Assembly (NCBI RefSeq): GCF_021462225.1
Contig: NC_061804.1
Coordinates: forward strand, 14,938,005-15,002,004
From: Girardinichthys multiradiatus
Lineage: Eukaryota > Chordata > Actinopteri > Cyprinodontiformes > Goodeidae
Direction: 5' to 3'
DNA length: 64,000 nt
Shown: in pieces, positions 58,385 to 64,000 of the stretch
Layout: every line of letters begins with the position of its first letter
Numbering within the stretch: position 1 is the first letter of the stretch
Position numbers and translations under genes: made by a program
Notes under the pieces: generated by a model
The model's database searches: none
What the model was told of the DNA's origin: nothing
What the model saw: the letters and a program-made list of their open reading frames with translations, nothing else

Positions 58385-59395
58385 ATTTATGTCAGGAAGT
58401 GACATTTTGGACTTTGTTGTTTTGTATTCATGTTTATGGCTTTCTGTTTTCCGACTGTTCTGGTTTCCTTTTGCCTCCCAGTGTGTTCTCCTCTCGCCCC
58501 TTGTTCCCTTGGTGTTTCTTTCCTATTTGTGTACTTAGTATGGTTTTATTATTATTATTATAGTCCTCTGGTTCCTTAGCTTTACTCTTGTTTATGTTCA
58601 TGTTTTGTATTGATTCCTTTGCACCCTCCTATTTATTAGTTTATTTTCTGTTACTCCTCTCATCATTAGTTTTCCTATTTTAGTTATGTATTACTCAGTT
58701 TTAGTCCCCTTTACATTTCTTGTCCCTCTTAGCTTTGTTTTCTCTAGTTTGTCCTTATTCTCCATTCCCTCCTTTATAAGTTAGCTTCTATTATTGTTTG
58801 CTTTTATTCTTGTCCGTGCTTCCTCTGCCTCTTTCTCAATTGGTTCTATAAGTATTGGTTTAGGTTTGTTTACTTTTGTAGCCAGGGTTTCTTATGGTTT
58901 CTTTTTGCTAAGACCTTAGTTCTTAGGTTATTGTGTTACCCCCAGTTTCACAGTTCCCTTTAGTTCATGTTTATTCTTGATTCTATGTTTTATTTGTATC
59001 TTGGTTTATAGTTTATTTTTAGCCCTGCTCACTGTCTTGTCATTAGTCCCTTTCCTCATGCTTTAGTTTTATTAGGTTCACCTGCTCCCTCTGCCTTCCT
59101 GCCTTCTTGTCTCACCTGTTCTTTGTTCTCCCTCAGTTTATTAGTTGGTTTTGTTTCATTGTCTTTTGCTGGTTCCTCGTTTCTCAACTTGGGTCTCTAC
59201 CCTTGACTGCCATATATTCCATGTTCCTGCACAGCTTGCAGATGTAAGTTTTTGGACTTTGACTGGTTAATTCCTGCAGTGAATTATGTTACGTTTTGGA
59301 TACCTTTGAATAAAGCTGAAGATTACTCAATATGCTTCTGCCAAGCTATTGTCTGCACTTTGGTCCGACCCTAAGCCCCAACCCCCCCCCCCATG
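58385..59395. repeat. 1-kb strand-asymmetric T-rich tract
   Basis: The plus strand is strongly T-rich and A-poor for about 1 kb, with recurring 'tttatg', 'cctt', 'gttt' and 'ccctc' words and no long frame. Near the end are an 'aataaa' (59310) and a run of nine C's (59383-59391). The even asymmetry suggests a decayed retroposed or transcribed repeat, but I cannot name it. Confidence 0.45.
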
Positions 59396-59399
59396 ACAA

Positions 59400-60010
59400 T
59401 TCCCATCTTTTTCAAAGTGTGATATTGAGGTAACAGCATCAGTGGATGGAAAAAAGACTATTTTTTTTATTTATTTAGCTAAAAACTGGAAGAATAGAGG
59501 TAAATATGATGGCATATTTAGGTTTGTATTGGTTGATAAAAACAACACAGTGTAATAACATCTTCAAACATCTCAGATGTACAGGCTATGCACATAAATG
59601 AAAGAGTGTTGACAAAATGTCTCAGAGGAAGATAAGGGGGGAGTGCTAATTTTATTTTAAAAAATGAACACTATAGCAGAAACAATAAAACTGTTAGTGA
59701 TGCATCTAAAAAATCCTGGAACTTTGGGAAATAGCTCATCAATTAAGAGGTCCTGAGTTTGAGCCCAGTGAGTACTAGTCTTGTTTTAATCACAAAACAA
59801 ATTTCTGTTAAAACAAATCTATGTTTAGATTTCTAGTTAATGCCTAAAAGCAATTTTACAAAACTCTTTCACTTTATAACTGAGTATTTTTTGGCTAGAT
59901 GCCTATTTAGATATTGATTATTTTGATTAGATGTATTTTCATGCTCACTGAGTTTAAATATGAGATCCTGCTTGCTTGTAGTGGATGAAGCGTGCTGTGA
60001 TTCTATAGGC
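59400..60010. other. No gene recognised
   Basis: AT-rich sequence between the T-rich tract and the MITE. No coding features are seen. Confidence 0.5.
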
Positions 60011-60015
60011 ATATA

Positions 60016-60363
60016 CAGGGGTTGGACAATGAAACTGAAACACCTGGTTTTAGACCACAATAATTTATTAGTATGGTGAAGGGCCTCCTTTTGCGGCCAA
60101 TACAGCGTCAATTCATCTTGGGAATGACATATACAAGTCCTGCACAGTGGTCAGAGGGATTTTAAGCCATTCTTCTTGAAGGATAGTGGCCAGGTCACTA
60201 CGTGATATTGGTGGAGGAAAACATTTCCTGACTCACTCCTCCAAAACACCCCAAAGTGGCTCAATAATATTTAGATCTGGTGACTGTGCAGGCTGGTCCA
60301 ATTTAGCCATGAAACCTCCCACACTAAAATGACAGGTGCTTCAGTTTCATTGTCCAACCCCTG
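60016..60363. mobile_element. DD36E Tc1-derived MITE, 348 bp
   Basis: Bounded by 'caggggttggacaatgaaac' and its near-complement 'gtttcattgtccaacccctg', with TA on both sides (60014-60015 and 60364-60365). Its left 275 bp match 12978-13253, including the 3' end of the DD36E transposase. At about 60290 the sequence jumps to the right terminal region ('ggtccaatttagcc'). It is a direct internal deletion of that transposon family. Confidence 0.93.
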
Positions 60364-60539
60364 TACATCAAGCAAAGACAATTTTACTCAGGTGTTACAC
60401 TTCCTTTCATGTCTGTTTGCTAGATCCACTGAAATCACTAAAATAGAGCAAACCCTAACAATCTTACAGTCATAATCAATCTTACTTTATCACTGGTGTT
60501 TTTTTCATTCCTTGGTGGAATGAGAAAAACTGGTGGAAT

Positions 60540-60962
60540 GAGACTGGGGGTTCTCTCACACCCCCAGTCGGTCGTGGCAGGTTGCCGCTCACACTGAACC
60601 TGGTTGTGCTGGAGATTTTTTCATGTTAAAAGGGAGTTTTTCCTCTCCACTGTCGCTACATGCATGCTCAGTATGAGGGGTTGCTGCAAAGTCAACGCCA
60701 GTGACGGTCCACTATCTCTACATGCTCATCCAGGAGGAGGGAATGCTACAAGTCACTGACTGGATGCAATCTGCTGGGTTTCTTTAGACAGAAAAACTTT
60801 TTTATCCAGTTTGAATAAAGAGCTAACTCTGACTGCACTGTTCAATGGTTAGGATTAATTGGAATGTATGTACCTGACTTTTGTGAAGTGCCTTGAGATG
60901 ACGTGTGTTGTGAATTGGCGCTATATAAATAAACTGAATTGAATTGAATTGAATTGAATTGG
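60540..60962 (+). mobile_element. 3' end of a non-LTR element with (TGAAT)n tail
   Basis: It contains segments common in percomorph repeats: 'ggttgccgctcacactgaac', 'aaaagggagtttttcctctc' and 'aagtgccttgagatgacgtg'. It ends in 'gaattggcgctatataaata' and a TGAAT array at about 60935-60961. A 9-bp inverted repeat (60543-60551 with 60560-60568) lies near the left edge. No coding is left, so only the 3' untranslated part was inserted. Confidence 0.65.
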
Positions 60963-60964
60963 TG

Positions 60965-61640
60965 GATCCAACTTGGTAAACTATATATGCCTGTTGGTAT
61001 TTTTTGCCTTCATATCTGTTGTCTGCCTCACCTCTGTCACCAAGGTTACTTCTGTCAGGTGTTGTCAGTGCTGTTTAGACCACTCTTAGCAGGATTAGCA
61101 GAAGCAAAGTGCAAATATAATTTTGATCCAACTGCCTAGAACAGTTTTCCAGTGTCATCACTTGCTTCACCTTAAATATGTGCTGCTATGCAATGTCACA
61201 TTGCCAATCAGCAGTCTGACACTGCAGGGATTAGGGTTTAGGCAGTTTGGAAAAAAGACTAAATAAATTCATTTTGTAAAGGCGAGTTGTTTTTTTTTAC
61301 CCCAAAGTTAAAATATTAATTGGAGTTATGAATGTATTAAATCAGTAGCATAAAATATTTTGAATACTGGTTTCACCAAACCAAATAACACAAAGAGAAA
61401 AAAAAAATGATCAAGAATGATGCTGCGATTTGTAAAATAATAGTGTTAGAGAAAATGTTGAAAAATGTGGTTTCGTTCTTTTACCATAGCATTCTATTAA
61501 TAAAAATATAACCAACAAAATATACCACAACACATGAGAAACCCCAAAGATATCAAATGCAGAAAACTAAACTTAAGCTCAGGTTTACCTATATATTGAC
61601 TGATCATACCAAAAAGAAACAGTTTCTCCAGCTTTTCCAC
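60965..61640. other. No gene recognised
   Basis: AT-rich sequence between the non-LTR 3' end and the gypsy remnant. No features are recognised. Confidence 0.5.
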
Positions 61641-62439
61641 CAGAGGGCCCTGCAGTCAGATGCTGGGCTGAGCATGCCTCCTCCTGCTGCACCTTCTCAC
61701 AGGTGCAGCACATCTGATGCAATCAGGCTCACTCTCCTGGCAGCATATAAGGACCTGGAAGCCAGTCACTCGTCGCCTGAGTGTTAATCATCACTGGTAA
61801 CGTCAAGCCATCGCTGAGCCTTTTTCTGAGCATTCTTCTGAGCAATCTTCTGAGCAATTTTGAATACCTTGAACCAAGTTTGAGCAACTTACCTGAGTTT
61901 TTCTGAGTTCCTTGTTCCACCAACAATTATTCCTGTGTTTCTCTTCCTCCAAAGGTTTACCTCGCCCCCAGCCCGGACATTCATGCTCACCTGTGGACAT
62001 ATATCCATCATTGCAAGGTACCTGTGGATCTTTGGATTACATTCCCACAACTGGCTTCCACCCTGCTGCACTACCTGTCCACCCAGCACTGCTGCAGTTC
62101 TGAAACTCCCGCTGGATTCCACCTCCACTACAGGCAAAAATGACCAACAATTCCTTCACCGGACTTCCTCCTTTATCATCACCCCCCGCCCCATGGCAGA
62201 TCATCACACACCACCCAGTGAGCCTCTCAGTCAAGTCATCTCCATTCTCCAATTTGTCCAACTCACCTCTGCTTCTGTTCCAGAGTTCCCGGCACCCCAT
62301 GTCACTGTTCCCCGTCGGACCAGAGTTCCTGTTGCACAATTATCTCTTTGTACCAATAAATCACATTTATCTGATTCTTCATCTCCTGAGAGATTGTTCT
62401 GCATGTGGGTCAGAAATATCCCCAAAACAATGACAGAAC

Positions 62440-62633
62440 ATTCAGACAAAAACTCCTTCCAACCCATAGTCTTAGGCATGGACTGGCTCCTCACCCACAA
62501 CTCCCATATCAATTGGAAAGAACACTGCATTGAATCTTGGTCCCCTAACTGCCTCTCTTCTTGTCTCCAAGGTGCTGTACCTCCGAGCTTGTCCCCAGGG
62601 ACGGTTGCCTCCACTGTAAGTCAGAACCCTTGA
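62440..62633 (+). pseudogene. Gypsy protease C-terminal end
   Basis: The frame contains 'PIVLGMDWLLTHNSHINW', which matches the conserved end of gypsy-type aspartic proteases (LG..WL..H.P.I.W). The D-S/T-G active site that should lie about 60 residues upstream is not found. The sequence before it reads as a short spacer instead. An internal deletion is inferred. Confidence 0.7.
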
Positions 62634-62686
62634 GGGTGTTCCCATGATTATTTGGATTTAAAGGGGTTATTTAGCAAGTCCAAGGC

Positions 62687-63230
62687 ATGTTCTCTTCTCC
62701 CACATCCACCATACATTTGTGCTATCGACCCGCTGCCTGGAGCACCATTACCCACCAGTTGCCTCTACGACATTTCCCGACAAGAAAGAAATCTATGGAA
62801 ACTTACATAAATGAATCTCTCACTGCCGGGATCATCAGACCTTCATCCTCTCCCTTGGGGGCAGGCTTCTTCTTCGTATCAAAGAAAGACGGTTCACTCC
62901 GACCCTGCATAGATCACTGTGGACTCAACCAAATCACTATAAAGAACAGATACCCACTACCACTCATCTCTGCAGCCTTCAAACCCCTGCACAAAGCCTG
63001 TATCTTCTCCAAGCTAGACCTCCGCAACGCCCACCACCTTGTTTGCATCCGCCAGGGGGATGAATCGAAAACAGCTTTCAAGACTCCCATCGGACACTTT
63101 CAGTACCAGGTCATGCCTTTTGGACTATGTAATGCCCTATCAGTATTTCAAGCACTCATAAATGACGTTCTCCATGACTTTCTGAAAATATTCGTTTTTG
63201 GCCATCTTGACAACATATAAATTTTTTCCA
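62687..63230 (+). pseudogene. Gypsy reverse transcriptase with a damaged catalytic motif
   Basis: The frame is open across '[19 protein letters not shown]', '[19 protein letters not shown]', '[18 protein letters not shown]', '[19 protein letters not shown]' and '[16 protein letters not shown]'. Where Y-x-D-D is expected it reads 'FGHLDNI', so the second catalytic Asp is Asn and the Tyr is His. The usual Tyr-Arg in 'DYRGLN' also reads His-Cys. A stop follows at once. The enzyme would be inactive. Confidence 0.87.
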
Positions 63231-63334
63231 GGAACCTGTCTGAACACAAGTGCCATGTCCATCTTGTCCTCCAATGACTTCTTCTGAATCGACTGTATGT
63301 CAAAGCAGAGTAATGTGAAATCCACCAGCCAGCA

Positions 63335-63788
63335 GTGACTTTTTTGGGTTTCATCTTTGAGGGTGGACAGATACGTGCAGATCCCACCAAAATAAAAGCA
63401 GTCACAGTGTGGATTTCCCCAGACACTAGAAAACAGCTACAAATGTTCCTTGGCTTTGCTAATTTTTATAGGAGGTTCATCCGCACTTACAGCCAGATTG
63501 CTGCACCCCTTACATCACTCACATCAACCAAAACACAATTTTCTTGGACACAAGAAGCAGAACAAGCCTTCTGCAAGCTCAAAGAGATGTTCTCAGAAGC
63601 ACCCATATTAGTACAGCCCGACCCCCAGAAACAAGTATCCTAGAAGTGGATGTGTCAAATACAGGGGTCGGTGTTGTACTTTCCCAGCAATCAGACTCCA
63701 ATAAACTCTTTCCATGTGCTTTTTTCATGGTCAGCCCAGCAGCCGACCACATTGTTGTTGTGTCTTCAGACTTTTTGGCTGTATTTCT
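63335..63788 (+). pseudogene. Gypsy RT connection and RNase H fragment
   Basis: It starts with '[19 protein letters not shown]' and '[19 protein letters not shown]', the RT thumb and connection of gypsy elements. After a frame change near 63640, RNase H begins with '[16 protein letters not shown]' (first catalytic Asp). It is cut before the second acidic residue by the Rex3 fragment at about 63789. Confidence 0.82.
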
Positions 63789-64000
63789 TAGACACTCGCG
63801 TGAAGAGAGGGGCTGAGCTGTCCACTGACCACCCCCTGGTGGTAAGTTGGATCTGCTGGAGGAGGAGAAAGCTGGACAGATTTTGCAGGCCCTAGCGTAT
63901 AGTAAGGGTCCGTTGGGAATGTCTGGCGGAGCCCTCGGCCAGACCTCTGGGAGAGCTTTGACCAGACTCCGGGAGAAGGTTGGAGACACAGAGTCCGAGT
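63789..64000 (+). mobile_element. Second Rex3 fragment, running off the window
   Basis: The plus strand encodes 'DTRVKRGAELSTDHPLVVS', which aligns with 'DTRVKREAELSTDHHLVVS' of the Rex3 copy near 37040-37080. A second matching block near 63915-63940 reads 'RWECLAEPSA', against 'CWEHLAEPSA' in the first copy. The rest would lie beyond the window. It is 5'-truncated within the endonuclease region and was inserted into or beside the gypsy RNase H. Confidence 0.88.

Larger units (their letters stand above)
61640..63788 (+). mobile_element. Decayed Ty3/gypsy element, cut by a Rex3 fragment
   Basis: It reads on the plus strand. The left part (61640-62150) looks like LTR and leader. It contains a TATA-like 'catataagg' at about 61744 and three tandem 13-bp 'tctgagcattct'-like units at 61826-61860. 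A Pro/Ser-rich short Gag-like or spacer frame follows from about 62140, then the end of a protease, RT and RNase H. Most of Gag and the protease active site appear to be missing. The element ends abruptly at about 63788 against a Rex3 fragment. It differs from the gypsy at 13-26 kb in sequence and strand. Confidence 0.75.

Overview
This window looks like intergenic or intronic DNA from a teleost fish, probably a percomorph. The evidence is the repeat content. It has a Rex3 retrotransposon with sequences matching, as I recall them, the commonly used Rex3 PCR primers. It also has several Tc1-type transposon families, tRNA-derived fish SINEs, CR1/L2-group LINEs whose first ORF carries an esterase fold, Ty3/gypsy elements, and long TATC microsatellites. 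I recognise no host protein-coding gene. One possible host exon lies at 610-751. Only one long transposon protein is uninterrupted: the Tc1 transposase at 49657-50661.

Layout. 1-7 kb: a near-perfect hairpin, LINE and SINE fragments, and a decayed Tc1 element carrying a later SINE. 7-12.3 kb: two inverted copies of one dispersed repeat, a 204-bp foldback and a tRNA-related repeat. 13-26.7 kb: a set of nested insertions. A Ty3/gypsy element (minus strand, 146-bp LTRs) lies against half of a DD36E Tc1 element. Its RT is split by the 3' end of an I/jockey-like LINE. Between its RNase H and integrase sits a near-full-length CR1/L2-type LINE, which is itself interrupted by a 1.23-kb unit with a 7-bp target duplication and remains of a small membrane-protein ORF. 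The gypsy Gag resembles the vertebrate PNMA family.

29.4-34.8 kb: two TATC arrays, a 1.5-kb solo LTR with a perfect 4-bp duplication, and an L1-like remnant with an AT array. 34.9-38 kb: near-complete Rex3 on the minus strand. 38-49 kb: another SINE, an internally deleted Tc1 inside a LINE remnant, a decayed Tc1 and an acidic-codon minisatellite. 49.3-50.9 kb: a complete Tc1 element with 200-bp inverted repeats and an open DD34E transposase. 51.2-52.7 kb: a second solo LTR of the same family, also with a perfect 4-bp duplication. 52.7-60 kb: mostly unique sequence plus a 1-kb strand-asymmetric T-rich tract. 60-64 kb: a 348-bp DD36E-derived MITE, a non-LTR 3' end, a decayed second gypsy element and the start of another Rex3 copy running off the window.

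These sequences form no shared pathway. They are independent mobile elements layered over time, and the nesting gives a relative order of insertion. Family names rest on motif recognition by eye. No database search was possible.
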